NCBI GenBank assembly: GCA_964563855.1
Contig: CAZLYU010000008.1
Span: forward strand, 1 to 64,000
Length of the DNA stretch: 64,000 nt
Reading direction: 5' to 3'
DNA from: JAFGRR01 sp964563855
GTDB lineage: Bacteria > Planctomycetota > Phycisphaerae > UBA1845 > Fen-1342
The notes under the pieces are model-generated. The model saw only the letters and a program-made list of their open reading frames with translations, was not told the origin of the DNA and searched no databases. Positions within the stretch are counted from its first letter, which is position 1; each line of letters begins with the position of its first letter. The translations under genes were made by a program, and so were the position numbers. Below are positions 1 through 8,123 of the stretch, piece after piece.

Positions 1-852
1 GGTTTGGATGGCGTAGCGGCTGATCTTGGCGCCGGCGCCTGCGCGTTCGGCGCTGTCGAGGGTCATGGCGCCCCAGGCGATGGGCAAGCCGCAGAAGTAG
101 CGCAGTTCGCGAGCGGTGGCCGGGAGGGCGAGCACGAACTCGACGCCGCGGCGTAAGCTGGCGCGGGCCTCGTGGAGGGCGGCGCGGTAGATCTCGGTGC
201 TGGAGACGGATTGGTCGTCGACCATGGGCAGGTAGCGGCGGCCGTGTTTCGCGTCGGTGAGGGCGTCTTTGACGACGTTGACGAGTTGGAGGCCGATGCC
301 GAGCTCGATTGAGAGATCGCGAAGGTTGGTGAGGGCCGGCATGCGCAGGTAGTGGGCCATCATCTTGTTGAGCATCACGCCGACCACGCCCGCGACGTAG
401 TAGCAATACTCGCGCATTTCGGCGGCGTCGCGCACGGCGGGGTAGGGGCGGCCGCGCTCGGCGGCGCGGGCCATCATGAGTCGTACGCCGCGCATCATCT
501 CGAGCGCGCCGTCGACGGCGGCCTGGTAGTAGGTGTGGTCGAGTGCGCGGAGACGGGCGATGACCTCGGCGGCGTCGGTCATGAGGGCGCGTTCGTCGGC
601 GGTGTCGCCGATGGGTTCGCTGAGACTTGCGGGAACGTCGGCGTTCGGATCGCGCAGCACGTCTTCGAGTTCGCCGATGCGTGCGAGGCGGTCGTGGTCG
701 GAGAGTTCGGAAGCGTCTTCGACGGTGTCGACGATGCGCATGAGCAGGTAGGCGAGGCCGACGGTGTCGGTCAGGCCGCGCGGCAGCATCGGCACGAGAA
801 TGGCATAAGTTCTTGAGACACCCTGGAGGTGTGCAGCGGTGAAGCTGTCCAT
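1..852 (-). CDS. Squalene/phytoene synthase family protein (C-terminus cut by window edge)
   Basis: Member of the head-to-head prenyl synthase family, which joins two farnesyl diphosphates to squalene or two geranylgeranyl diphosphates to phytoene. The 284 visible residues carry the first Asp-rich Mg-diphosphate site in YLLMRIVDTVEDA (residues 35-47) and the second in NVVKDALTDAKHGRRYLP near residue 200. The DTVED form of the first site is nearer to squalene synthases than to CrtB, but the substrate cannot be settled from this. The start is ATG at 852; the frame is open to the left edge, so the end of the protein is missing. It lies 33 bases downstream of dxs on the same strand, which makes it the last visible gene of an isoprenoid operon. 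Squalene for hopanoid-type lipids or a carotenoid precursor are both possible products. Confidence 0.85.
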   Translation of the reverse strand, partial: MDSFTAAHLQGVSRTYAILVPMLPRGLTDTVGLAYLLMRIVDTVEDASELSDHDRLARIGELEDVLRDPNADVPASLSEPIGDTADERALMTDAAEVIARLRALDHTYYQAAVDGALEMMRGVRLMMARAAERGRPYPAVRDAAEMREYCYYVAGVVGVMLNKMMAHYLRMPALTNLRDLSIELGIGLQLVNVVKDALTDAKHGRRYLPMVDDQSVSSTEIYRAALHEARASLRRGVEFVLALPATARELRYFCGLPIAWGAMTLDSAERAGAGAKISRYAIQT

Positions 853-885
853 ACGCCGGCGGGCTCGACTCGCGGAACGACTCAA

Positions 886-2844
886 TTAGGCGCGCTTAAA
901 GCGCTGCAGACCCGACTGCCGCGCCGCACGCTTCGGGGAGTGTAGCGTGAGGGCACTGCTCTGGCGACCCGCATAGACCGCACGGCGCACGGCTTGCGCG
1001 AGTCCGGCGGCGTCTAGTCCGGCGGCGGCGAGCTGTCCGATTCGTGAGCCTTGCGGATAGAACGTTTCGGCGTCGTGACCGAGCACGTGGATCTGCTGAG
1101 TGGGCAGGCCGAGTCGATTGGCGGTTTCGAGCACCGCACTTCCGAAACCACCGGCGACGGAGTGGTCTTCGATGGTGAGCAGGGGGCCGTTTTCGGGGGC
1201 GGCGAGGTGTTCGGCGAGGAACCGCTCGTCGACCGGCTTCGCAAAGCGCGCGTTGATGACGGCGGCGTTCAAGCCGTCGGCTTGCAGGAGATCGGCGGCC
1301 TGGAGCGCGTGGTCGACGAGGGCGCCGTAGACGAGCAGGGCGGCGCTGTCGCCGGCGCGCATGAGGCGGCTGCGTCCGAGTTCGAACGTGGGGGCGGGGC
1401 CGAACGCGTGGGGGATCATGTCGCGCGGGTAGCGGATGGCGCTGGGCCCGTCGAGCGTAAGTGCGAAGCGGAGCGACTGCTCGAGTTCGTCTTTGTCGGC
1501 CGGGGCCATCAGCACCATGTTCTGGAAGCTGCGCAGGTAACTGACGTCGAGGTAGCCGTGATGGACGGCGCCGTCGCCGCCGACGAAACCGGCGCGGTCG
1601 ATGCAGAAGACCACGGGCAGTTTTTGGAGCACGACCTCTTGGAAGACCTGATCGAAGCCGCGCTGCAGGAAGGTGGAATAGATGCAGGCGAGCGGCCGCA
1701 GGCCGGACTTCGCCATGCCGGCGGCGATATCGACGGTGCAGCTTTCGGCGATGCCGCAGTCGAGACAGCGGTCGGGGAAAGCGTTGCGGATTTTGGCGAC
1801 GCCGGTGCCGTCGGGCATGGCGGCGGTGAGGGCGAAGACGCGTGGGTCGTCGCGCATGAGGTTCTGGACGACTTCGGCGAAGGCGGAGGTCCAGCCTTGT
1901 CGCTCACCGGGAATGACTTTGGCGGTGTCGCCTTGGACGGCGAGTTTGCCGGGGCTGTGGAAGGTGCAGGGGTCGGCGACGGCGAAGGAGCAGCCGCGGC
2001 CTTTTTCGGTATGCACGTGGAGCAGCACAGGCTCGTCGATGTCGCGGAGGAGCGTGAGCGTTTTGATGAGGCCGGGCAGGTCGTGACCGTCGACCGGGCC
2101 GACGTACATCAAGCCGAGCTGTTCGAAAATCTGGTGAGGCGAAACGGCCGCTTTAAAGCCTTCCTTGAGATGGTCGAGCGCGTCGGCGACGCTGGCGCCG
2201 AACGGCAGGTGGCTGAGGGCCTTGTGCACGCCTTGCTTGACGTCTTCGTAGAAGTGGCTGGTGCGCATGCGGGCGAGGTAGGAGGCGAGTCCGCCCTGGG
2301 TTTTGCTGATGCCCATCGAGTTGTCGTTGAGAATGACGAGCAACTGACGTTTGAGGACGCCGGCCTGGTTCAAGCCTTCGAAGGCGACGCCGTTGACGAT
2401 GCTGGCGTCGCCGACCATGGCGACGGTGCGGTTATCGCGGCCGAGGGCCTGATCGCCGCGCGCCATGCCGACGGCGGTGGCGATCGCGGTTCCGGCGTGG
2501 CCGACGTCGAACAGGTCGTAGGGGCTTTCGGTAGTGCTGGGGAAGCCGCTGACGCCGTCTTGCTGGCGTAGGGTTTCAAAGCCTTTATTGCGACCGGTGA
2601 GGAGTTTGTGGACGTAGCACTGATGTCCGACATCCCAGAGCAGCCGATCGTCGCGAAAGTCGAACACCTTGTGGAGCGCGATGGTGAGTTCGACGACGCC
2701 GAGATTGCTGGCGAGATGGCCGCCGTTGGCGCTGACCACGTCGATAATGCGTTCGCGGATCTCCTGGGCGAGGTGCTCCAACTGTTCTGGCGACAGTTGG
2801 TTGAGGTCGGCCGGAGATTGAATGCGTTCGAGCAAGTTGTTCAT
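886..2844 (-). CDS. dxs: 1-deoxy-D-xylulose-5-phosphate synthase
   Basis: Thiamine-diphosphate enzyme that condenses pyruvate and glyceraldehyde 3-phosphate, the first step of the MEP isoprenoid pathway. The N-terminal part has HLASNLGVVELTIALHKVF, WDVGHQCYVHKLLTGR and the cofactor motif region GDASIVNGVAFEGLNQAG ending in LNDNSMGIS. The GDG of the usual motif is GDA here. The central YVGPVDGHD and DRAGFVGGDGAVHHG and the C-terminal transketolase domain are present. ATG at 2844 is preferred (652 residues, normal for DXS); an in-frame TTG lies 15 bases upstream. ispA ends 43 bases upstream and the squalene/phytoene synthase follows after 33 bases, so the precursor enzyme, the chain-elongating enzyme and a head-to-head synthase are co-transcribed. 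Confidence 0.97.
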   Translation of the reverse strand: MNNLLERIQSPADLNQLSPEQLEHLAQEIRERIIDVVSANGGHLASNLGVVELTIALHKVFDFRDDRLLWDVGHQCYVHKLLTGRNKGFETLRQQDGVSGFPSTTESPYDLFDVGHAGTAIATAVGMARGDQALGRDNRTVAMVGDASIVNGVAFEGLNQAGVLKRQLLVILNDNSMGISKTQGGLASYLARMRTSHFYEDVKQGVHKALSHLPFGASVADALDHLKEGFKAAVSPHQIFEQLGLMYVGPVDGHDLPGLIKTLTLLRDIDEPVLLHVHTEKGRGCSFAVADPCTFHSPGKLAVQGDTAKVIPGERQGWTSAFAEVVQNLMRDDPRVFALTAAMPDGTGVAKIRNAFPDRCLDCGIAESCTVDIAAGMAKSGLRPLACIYSTFLQRGFDQVFQEVVLQKLPVVFCIDRAGFVGGDGAVHHGYLDVSYLRSFQNMVLMAPADKDELEQSLRFALTLDGPSAIRYPRDMIPHAFGPAPTFELGRSRLMRAGDSAALLVYGALVDHALQAADLLQADGLNAAVINARFAKPVDERFLAEHLAAPENGPLLTIEDHSVAGGFGSAVLETANRLGLPTQQIHVLGHDAETFYPQGSRIGQLAAAGLDAAGLAQAVRRAVYAGRQSSALTLHSPKRAARQSGLQRFKRA

Positions 2845-2887
2845 CAGACGGGTTCCCAATCGATCGCCTCGAGGCTGTCGGGCGATT

Positions 2888-3811
2888 TTAGCGATCTCGG
2901 TCGAGCACGAACTCGGCCAGGCGGCGGAGGTGGTCGGCGTCGGCGCCCCAGGGGGCGAGCGCGGCGACGGCTTCGCCTACTTCGCGCCGCGCTGCAGCGC
3001 GGCTGGCATCGACGCCGAACGCCGCGGGATAGGTTTGTTTGCTAACGGCGGCGTCTTTTCCGGCCCTTTTCCCGAGCTGCTCGGTGGAGCCGGTGTGATC
3101 GAGCAGGTCATCCACGATTTGAAAGGCGAGTCCGACCCGACGGCCGTATTCGCCGAGCGCCGCGATGGATTCCTCGGGCGCCTGGGCCGCGATGGCGCCG
3201 AGTCGGCAACAGGTCGAGATCAGCGCGGCGGTCTTTCGCTGGTGGATGTATTGTAGGAGTACGGGCTCGGTGGCCTTTTGTTCGCCGGCAATGTCGGCGG
3301 CCTGTCCTTCGACCATCGCGAGGCTGCCGTCGCCGAGCTCTTCGAGCAGCCGTTGGGTGACGTCGGGGGCGTGTGCGGAAGCGAGGAGTCGAAAGGCGTA
3401 CGCGACCAGCCAGTCTCCGGCGAGAATGGCGAGTGCTTCGCCGAAGACGCGGTGATTGGTTGGTTGGCCGCGGCGGAGGTCATCGTCGTCCATCGCGGGG
3501 AGATCGTCGTGAATGAGCGAGAAGGTATGGATGCATTCGACGGCGACGGCGGGGGCGTCGGCGGCGTCGGCGGCGGCGCCGCAGATGCGGGCGGCTTCGC
3601 GGACGAGGATGGGGCGCAGGCGTTTTCCGGATTGCTGCAGCGAATAGGCGAATGCTTCGTGTAGCTGGCTGTGGGCCTGGCCGAAGCGGGTGAGGCGTGC
3701 GAGGTGTGCGTCGAGCAAGCGGTCAACGGCGAGCCGCTCGTCGTCATACCAGCGGCGCCACGCCTCTCGATCGCGTGTCGGGGCGGGGTTGGATGTGGTA
3801 GGGGTCAACAA
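2888..3811 (-). CDS. ispA: Polyprenyl (farnesyl/geranylgeranyl) diphosphate synthase
   Basis: Trans-prenyltransferase that elongates DMAPP with IPP to farnesyl or geranylgeranyl diphosphate. It has the first Asp-rich motif DDLPAMDDDDLRRGQPTNH (about residues 99-117), the second one FQIVDDLLD, the basic GKRLRPIL motif that binds IPP, and GKDAAVSKQTYP after the second motif. Length 307 is normal. The start is TTG at 3811 with GGAG five bases upstream; no ATG or GTG fits better. It is the promoter-proximal gene of the run ispA - dxs - squalene/phytoene synthase and is divergent from aat. The product chain length cannot be read safely from the sequence, and the symbol ispA is used in the broad sense. 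Confidence 0.93.
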   Translation of the reverse strand: MLTPTTSNPAPTRDREAWRRWYDDERLAVDRLLDAHLARLTRFGQAHSQLHEAFAYSLQQSGKRLRPILVREAARICGAAADAADAPAVAVECIHTFSLIHDDLPAMDDDDLRRGQPTNHRVFGEALAILAGDWLVAYAFRLLASAHAPDVTQRLLEELGDGSLAMVEGQAADIAGEQKATEPVLLQYIHQRKTAALISTCCRLGAIAAQAPEESIAALGEYGRRVGLAFQIVDDLLDHTGSTEQLGKRAGKDAAVSKQTYPAAFGVDASRAAARREVGEAVAALAPWGADADHLRRLAEFVLDRDR

Positions 3812-3922
3812 CGCTGCTCCGCTAAACTCCCGCCTCGATGGCTGCGACGCTCATTGTTAAGGGTAAGTGAATGATTTCGCGTTGGCCACCACTGCTTCGA
3901 ATATCGGCCCCCGGGGACTGAT

Positions 3923-4525
3923 TTGGATCCGCTCTCGCCAGGGCTGCTGCTGCAGGCTTACCAGCTGGGCGCCTTTCCGATGGGCGACGAGCGCGGGCGC
4001 ATTCTGTGGTTCAGCCCCGATCCGCGGTGCGTCTTCGAGCTCGACCAGTTTAGCGTGCCCCGAAGTCTGCGGCCGGTGCTGAACGCGGAGCGTTTCCAAA
4101 TACGGGTTAGCACGTATTTTCGCGAGGTGATGGAGGCGTGCGCCGACCGATCGGAGGGTACGTGGATCACGGACGAGATCGTCGACGTGTACTGCACGCT
4201 GCACGAAGCCGGCTTTGCGCATTCGGTGGAGACGTGGCGTGACGGTCGGCTCGTTGGGGGGCTGTATGGCGTTTCGATCGGCGGGGCGTTTTTTGGGGAG
4301 TCGATGTTTCATCGCGAGACGGATGCGTCGAAAGTCGCGCTGGTGGCGTTGGTGCGTCGGTTGCGCGAGCGGGGCTATACGTTGCTGGATACGCAATGGT
4401 CGACGCCACATCTGCGGCGGTTTGGGGCGGTGGAGATTTCGCGGGCGGCTTATCTGCGACGGCTGAAGGTCGCTTTAGAGCGGGAGTGCACATTTCTTGA
4501 CGAGGCTTCGGCCGGCGGCGACTAA
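3923..4525 (+). CDS. aat: Leucyl/phenylalanyl-tRNA--protein transferase
   Basis: Transfers Leu or Phe from aminoacyl-tRNA to N-terminal Arg or Lys of proteins, creating N-degrons for ClpS/ClpAP. Family signatures are LLLQAYQLGAFPM at the N-terminus, WFSPDPRCVFEL, TWITDEIVDVYCTLHEAGFAHSVE, the GGLYGVSIGGAFFGESMFH core and the late LDTQWSTPHLRRFGAVEISR. Length 200 is somewhat shorter than the roughly 230 residues usual for the family. The only plausible start is TTG at 3923, because the same frame is closed by a TGA at 3872 and holds no ATG or GTG in between; the family alignment begins right there. It is divergent from the isoprenoid operon and followed by a secreted thioredoxin-like gene. Confidence 0.95.
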   Translation: MDPLSPGLLLQAYQLGAFPMGDERGRILWFSPDPRCVFELDQFSVPRSLRPVLNAERFQIRVSTYFREVMEACADRSEGTWITDEIVDVYCTLHEAGFAHSVETWRDGRLVGGLYGVSIGGAFFGESMFHRETDASKVALVALVRRLRERGYTLLDTQWSTPHLRRFGAVEISRAAYLRRLKVALERECTFLDEASAGGD

Positions 4526-4590
4526 ACTCTACGGGGCTTCGGCGCGGTGCGCCGTCAGAATTCCGATCACACTGTCGCGATGGAGATGAC

Positions 4591-5859
4591 ATGCATTTGA
4601 TCCGCCGAACAATCGTTGTCGCCGTGTTGGTGAGCGTTTGCCTGCCGGCGAGCGTTGCAGACGACGCGGTCGCGAAGGGCAACGAGATTTTCGAGGCTGT
4701 AGCGCAGCGTTACCGGGGATTGAAGTCGTATAGCGACTCGGCTCGACAGGATTTTCGCCTGGTGATGCGGGGCGGCGACGGGGCTGATCTGTCGGAGCGC
4801 GAGACGACCGACATGCCGTTCAAGTATTCGAACGGCGACTTTTATCTGGAGAGCATGGGGGCGGCCATCTATCGGCAGGGCGATCAGATGACGATTGCGG
4901 TCGAGGAGATCGGCCAGTATCGCCAGCACAAGTCGCCGACGTTTGACGCGATTCCGGATGACATTCAGGGGGCGGTCGCGCAGCATCCGATTGCGGGCTT
5001 CCTTTTGAATCCGAACGCGTCGTGGAAGGAATTGATCAGCGACATGACGGCGATCAAGTCGGTCGAGACGCGCGAGCTGGATGGCCGTGAGCACTACGTG
5101 GTGACGGTAGGTCGCGAGGTTGGGCCGACGGATCGCGAGATGGACAGCGAGGTCTGGGTCGATGCGAAGGAGAAGCTGATTCGCCAGATCACGCTCGACC
5201 TGACCGAGGCGATGCGCTCACGCGCGGAGATGATGCTCAGCCAGATGTCTGACAACAATGCGACGTACGAGCGGGCGGAACTCGCGCTGCGATTCGCTGA
5301 CGCGAAGGTGAACGAGCCGGTGGGCGCGGACGCGTTCGCGTTCAAGGCGCAAGACGACATGTTCAAGGTCGAGGAGTTTCGCGCCGGCGACGCGAAGCAG
5401 TTTGCGCTGATCGGCAAGCCGGCGCCGTCGGTGGCCGGTGAGTTGCTGGATGGCGGAAAGTTCGACCTGGCGGAGCAGCGCGGCAAGGTGGTGGTGCTCG
5501 ACTTTTGGGCGACGTGGTGCGGGCCGTGCCGCGTCTCGATGCCGCACTACCAGACGCTGGCCGACAAGTACGCCGAGCAGGGCGTGATGTTTGTCGGGGT
5601 GAACCGGGATGATCCGCGAGCGCGCGAGCAAGTGAAGAAGTACATGGCGGACAACAAGCTGAGCTTCGCGCAAGTGATGACCAACACAGCCGAGGCGGCT
5701 GAGAAGTACTTCGTGACCGGCATTCCGACGACGGTGCTGGTGGACAAGGAGGGCAAGGTGGCTGACATCCACGTCGGCTTTGCGCCCGGAATGGAAAAGG
5801 ATCTCGAAGCCCAGATCACGAAGCTGTTGAAGGGGGAGAAGCTCGCCGTCGGCGGGTAG
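4591..5859 (+). CDS. Secreted protein with LolA-like N-terminal domain and TlpA/ResA thioredoxin domain
   Basis: Two-domain exported protein of 422 residues. Residues 1-23 form a signal peptide (MHLIRRTIVVAVLVSVCLPA). Residues about 25-255 look like the DUF2092/LolA-type beta-rich module (YRGLKSYSDSARQDFRL, HYVVTVGREVG, EVWVDAKEKLIRQITLDL). Residues about 270-415 are a thioredoxin fold of the TlpA/ResA type with active site WCGPC (Cys310 and Cys313), GKVVVLDFWATWC and the cis-Pro segment GIPTTVLVDKEG. The likely role is periplasmic thiol-disulfide exchange. The fusion to a lipid-binding-like module is recurrent in Planctomycetota, but its purpose is unknown to me. GGAG precedes the ATG by five bases. 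It is convergent with the UbiA gene downstream. Confidence 0.88.
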   Translation: MHLIRRTIVVAVLVSVCLPASVADDAVAKGNEIFEAVAQRYRGLKSYSDSARQDFRLVMRGGDGADLSERETTDMPFKYSNGDFYLESMGAAIYRQGDQMTIAVEEIGQYRQHKSPTFDAIPDDIQGAVAQHPIAGFLLNPNASWKELISDMTAIKSVETRELDGREHYVVTVGREVGPTDREMDSEVWVDAKEKLIRQITLDLTEAMRSRAEMMLSQMSDNNATYERAELALRFADAKVNEPVGADAFAFKAQDDMFKVEEFRAGDAKQFALIGKPAPSVAGELLDGGKFDLAEQRGKVVVLDFWATWCGPCRVSMPHYQTLADKYAEQGVMFVGVNRDDPRAREQVKKYMADNKLSFAQVMTNTAEAAEKYFVTGIPTTVLVDKEGKVADIHVGFAPGMEKDLEAQITKLLKGEKLAVGG

Positions 5860-5910
5860 GCCGCGGGGAAGCTGGGTGATTGAGTTCGGCGAGCTTTGAG
5901 CGTTGCGGGA

Positions 5911-6849
5911 TTAGTTCGGATGCAGCGTGGCGAGCCGGCGTATGTCGCGCGCGTCGATCCAATCGCGCAGATCGGCGCCCCAGTAGACGATGATGATGGC
6001 GGCGATCGCCCACGCGATGAGCGCCGCCTGGAAGGGTCGATCGCGCAGCATGACGTCGGTCGGCCCGTCTACCTGGCCGCGTTCGACGAGAAGCGCGAAG
6101 CGAAACACCGCGTACACGACGAGCGGCAGGGTGTAGGCGAGATAATCCGTTCCGAACTTGTCGATGGTGGCGTCATCGGTCACGTAGAGCATGAAGCTGA
6201 GGATCGCGATGCCGGCCGAGACGGTGGTCATTTGATTCAGCAGGTCGGGCGTGTAGCTGGCGAGCGTGCGGCGGTGGCTCTTGGCGTCGCCGGCCCCGTT
6301 CGCGAAAGCGGTCAGTTCGGCGCGGCGTTTGCTGAATCCCATGAAGAGGCAGATGGTGAAGGTGCATAGAACTAGCCAGATCGAAATCTCAACCTCGACC
6401 AGCACCGCCCCGGCGACGGCGCGCAGCACGAAGCCGATCGCGATCAGGATCACATCTAAGAGGACGGCGTGTTTGAGACCGAGGTTGTAGCCCATCTGCA
6501 GCACGAAGTAGAACAGGCTGACCAGCGCGAACGGCGTGCTCAAGAGGGCCGCGCCGCCTAGGCCGACGATGAGGCACAGCGCGGCGAGCACCCACGCGTG
6601 GCCGACGGGAACGGCGCCCGACGCGATGGGACGCAGGCGTTTGCGGGGGTGGAGTCGATCTTCTTCGCGGTCGCGGATGTCGTTGATGACATACACGCTG
6701 CTGCTGACGAGGCTGATGCAGAAGAAGCCGAGGACGGTGAGCAGCGCGATGTAGGGATCGCCGAGTTTCTGGCCGAAGACGGCGCCCGCGAAAACGAAGA
6801 CGTTCTTCACCCACTGGTGTGGACGCAGCAGCCGAAAATAGGACATCAT
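5911..6849 (-). CDS. UbiA family prenyltransferase, decaprenyl-phosphate phosphoribosyltransferase type
   Basis: Polytopic membrane protein of 312 residues with about eight hydrophobic segments. The N-terminus reads LRPHQWVKNVFVFAG, and the first Asp-rich site is NDIRDREEDRLHPRKRLRP followed by IASG. This pattern belongs to the UbiA subgroup that transfers 5-phosphoribosyl diphosphate to a polyprenyl phosphate (the first step to polyprenyl-phosphoryl-arabinose in actinobacteria), and many Gram-negative homologues lie in polysaccharide loci. The acceptor here is unknown. GGAGG stands nine bases before the ATG at 6849; a second ATG follows directly. It is divergent from the HisN-like phosphatase, with 82 bases between them. 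A ubiquinone, menaquinone or heme-O enzyme is less likely from the motif. Confidence 0.85.
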   Translation of the reverse strand: MMSYFRLLRPHQWVKNVFVFAGAVFGQKLGDPYIALLTVLGFFCISLVSSSVYVINDIRDREEDRLHPRKRLRPIASGAVPVGHAWVLAALCLIVGLGGAALLSTPFALVSLFYFVLQMGYNLGLKHAVLLDVILIAIGFVLRAVAGAVLVEVEISIWLVLCTFTICLFMGFSKRRAELTAFANGAGDAKSHRRTLASYTPDLLNQMTTVSAGIAILSFMLYVTDDATIDKFGTDYLAYTLPLVVYAVFRFALLVERGQVDGPTDVMLRDRPFQAALIAWAIAAIIIVYWGADLRDWIDARDIRRLATLHPN

Positions 6850-6931
6850 TTGCTGGGGCCTCCGACGAGCGACGCATTCTGCTGCGTCGGTTCCCCGCGG
6901 TCAATTTGGGCGCCCTCCAGCAGGTAGCCGC

Positions 6932-7741
6932 ATGTCGGAACGCGATTTACGCAACTTGCTCGACTTCGCGGTCGAGAGCGCGCAGCTCGCGGGCAGTCTG
7001 ACGCTCGCGTACTTCAACACCCGCACGCCGCATGAGTTGAAAGCTGACCGGTCGCCGGTGACGGTCGCGGATCGTGGGGCGGAGCAACTGCTTCGTGATC
7101 GCATCAGCCAGGCGTTTCCCGAGCACGGGTTGTTGGGCGAGGAGTATGGCGAAGTGATCGGCTCGGCGCCGTTCCGCTGGATCCTCGACCCGATCGATGG
7201 CACGTATTCGTTCATCAGCGGGGTGCCGCTGTATAGCGTGCTGGTCGGCGTGGAGCGGCGGGCATCCGCCGATGCGGAGCGGGGCGAGATGGTCGTGGGG
7301 GTGATTCATTTGCCCGCGTTGGGTGAAACGGTGTACGCAGCGCGCGGCCTGGGTTGCTGGTGGAACGGCCGGCGGGCGCGGGTTTCGACGGTCGCGGAGC
7401 TGTCGGCTGCGCGGCTGTGCACCACGAGCACGAGTCTGCTGGCCGAGCACGCGAAGCTCGAGGGGTATACGCGGCTACGCGATCGGTGTCTGAGTGACCG
7501 CGGCTGGGGCGATGCGTATCAGTACGCGCTGGTCGCGACCGGGCGGGCCGAGATCGCGTGCGACCCGATCGTGAGTTTGTGGGACACCGCCGCGCTCGAG
7601 CCGGTTGTTCGCGAAGCGGGCGGGGCGTTCACCGATTGGCATGGCCGGCCGGGTTACGCGGCGCCGGAAGCGCTGGCGACGAACGGTGTGCTGCACGACG
7701 AGGTTGTGGCGACGCTGCGGGGCGGGCGCGTTGGCGAGTGA
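6932..7741 (+). CDS. Inositol-monophosphatase-fold phosphatase, probably histidinol-phosphatase HisN-like
   Basis: Mg-dependent phosphatase of the IMPase superfamily, 269 residues. Metal ligands are visible in LLGEEYGE (Glu-Glu), WILDPIDGTYSF (Asp-x-x-Asp) and SLWDTAALEPVVREAGG (Asp). The segments SPVTVADRGAEQLLRDRI, SFISGVPLYSVLVGVE and GWGDAYQYALVATGRAEIACDP are most like the HisN subgroup, which removes phosphate from L-histidinol phosphate. The typical DGT(K/R) is DGTY here. Inositol-1-phosphatase or another sugar phosphatase remains possible because no other histidine gene is nearby. AGG is seven bases before the ATG. A terminator-like hairpin with a seven-T run stands about 100 bases after the stop. 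Confidence 0.85.
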   Translation: MSERDLRNLLDFAVESAQLAGSLTLAYFNTRTPHELKADRSPVTVADRGAEQLLRDRISQAFPEHGLLGEEYGEVIGSAPFRWILDPIDGTYSFISGVPLYSVLVGVERRASADAERGEMVVGVIHLPALGETVYAARGLGCWWNGRRARVSTVAELSAARLCTTSTSLLAEHAKLEGYTRLRDRCLSDRGWGDAYQYALVATGRAEIACDPIVSLWDTAALEPVVREAGGAFTDWHGRPGYAAPEALATNGVLHDEVVATLRGGRVGE

Positions 7742-7838
7742 GGGGGTTTTGAAGCAGCGGCCGCCGCCGCGCTGTTTGGTCTGACCCGCGCGCCCAGCCA
7801 GGTTGGGGGCGTGTGGGACGCGGTTGGCTTTGGTGGCG

Positions 7839-7873
7839 ATTGCCGCGCGCGGCCGGCAATTGATCATTTTTTT
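7839..7873 (+). terminator. Probable intrinsic terminator after the HisN-like gene
   Basis: ATTGCCG at 7839-7845 pairs with CGGCAAT at 7854-7860 around an 8-base loop. The stem is followed by TGATCA and then seven T residues (7867-7873). The six bases between stem and T-run are more than usual, so the call is moderate. Confidence 0.45.
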
Positions 7874-7995
7874 GTCGCAGGCGTGTCAGACGTGGAGCGG
7901 GTGGCGCCTATCTGCTTGGGCGAAGGGTCGGCTTGCCGGAAAGAGGGTGAGCGCCCGGGGCCACACCGCGCGTCGTGGACCAGGTGATGCGCGAG

Positions 7996-8019
7996 GCGGG
8001 CCGCGCTTGCGCGGCCCGC
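7996..8019. repeat. Perfect 10-bp GC-rich inverted repeat, CTTG loop
   Basis: GCGGGCCGCG at 7996-8005 is followed by CTTG and by its exact reverse complement at 8010-8019. No T-run follows on either strand, so it is not a standard intrinsic terminator. It lies about 100 bases upstream of hemD in an otherwise empty gap. Confidence 0.6.
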
Positions 8020-8123
8020 ACCTTCGTCTGCGCATGCGATTCGGTCTCCCTCATTCTCCCCTGTTCTCCGTGGAGCGCTCGACTGGTCAAGCCGCGGCGG
8101 GGCCCGCACAATCACCCGTCGAA

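Larger units (their letters stand above)
7742..8123. other. 382-base gap between the HisN-like gene and hemD
   Basis: No convincing gene is seen here on either strand. The gap holds a terminator-like hairpin followed by seven T residues (7839-7873) and a perfect 10-base-pair GC-rich hairpin with a CTTG loop (7996-8019). The stretch 7870-8100 is unusually rich in short GC inverted repeats and could encode an untranslated RNA, but it matches no family I recognise. The hemD promoter should also lie here; no clear -35/-10 pair was found. Confidence 0.5.

Noticed and set aside
1051..2571. 506-codon open frame on the plus strand opposite dxs
   Set aside because: Composition-driven antisense frame in G+C-rich DNA (Gly/Ala/Glu/Val-rich, no motifs); dxs on the other strand is unmistakable.
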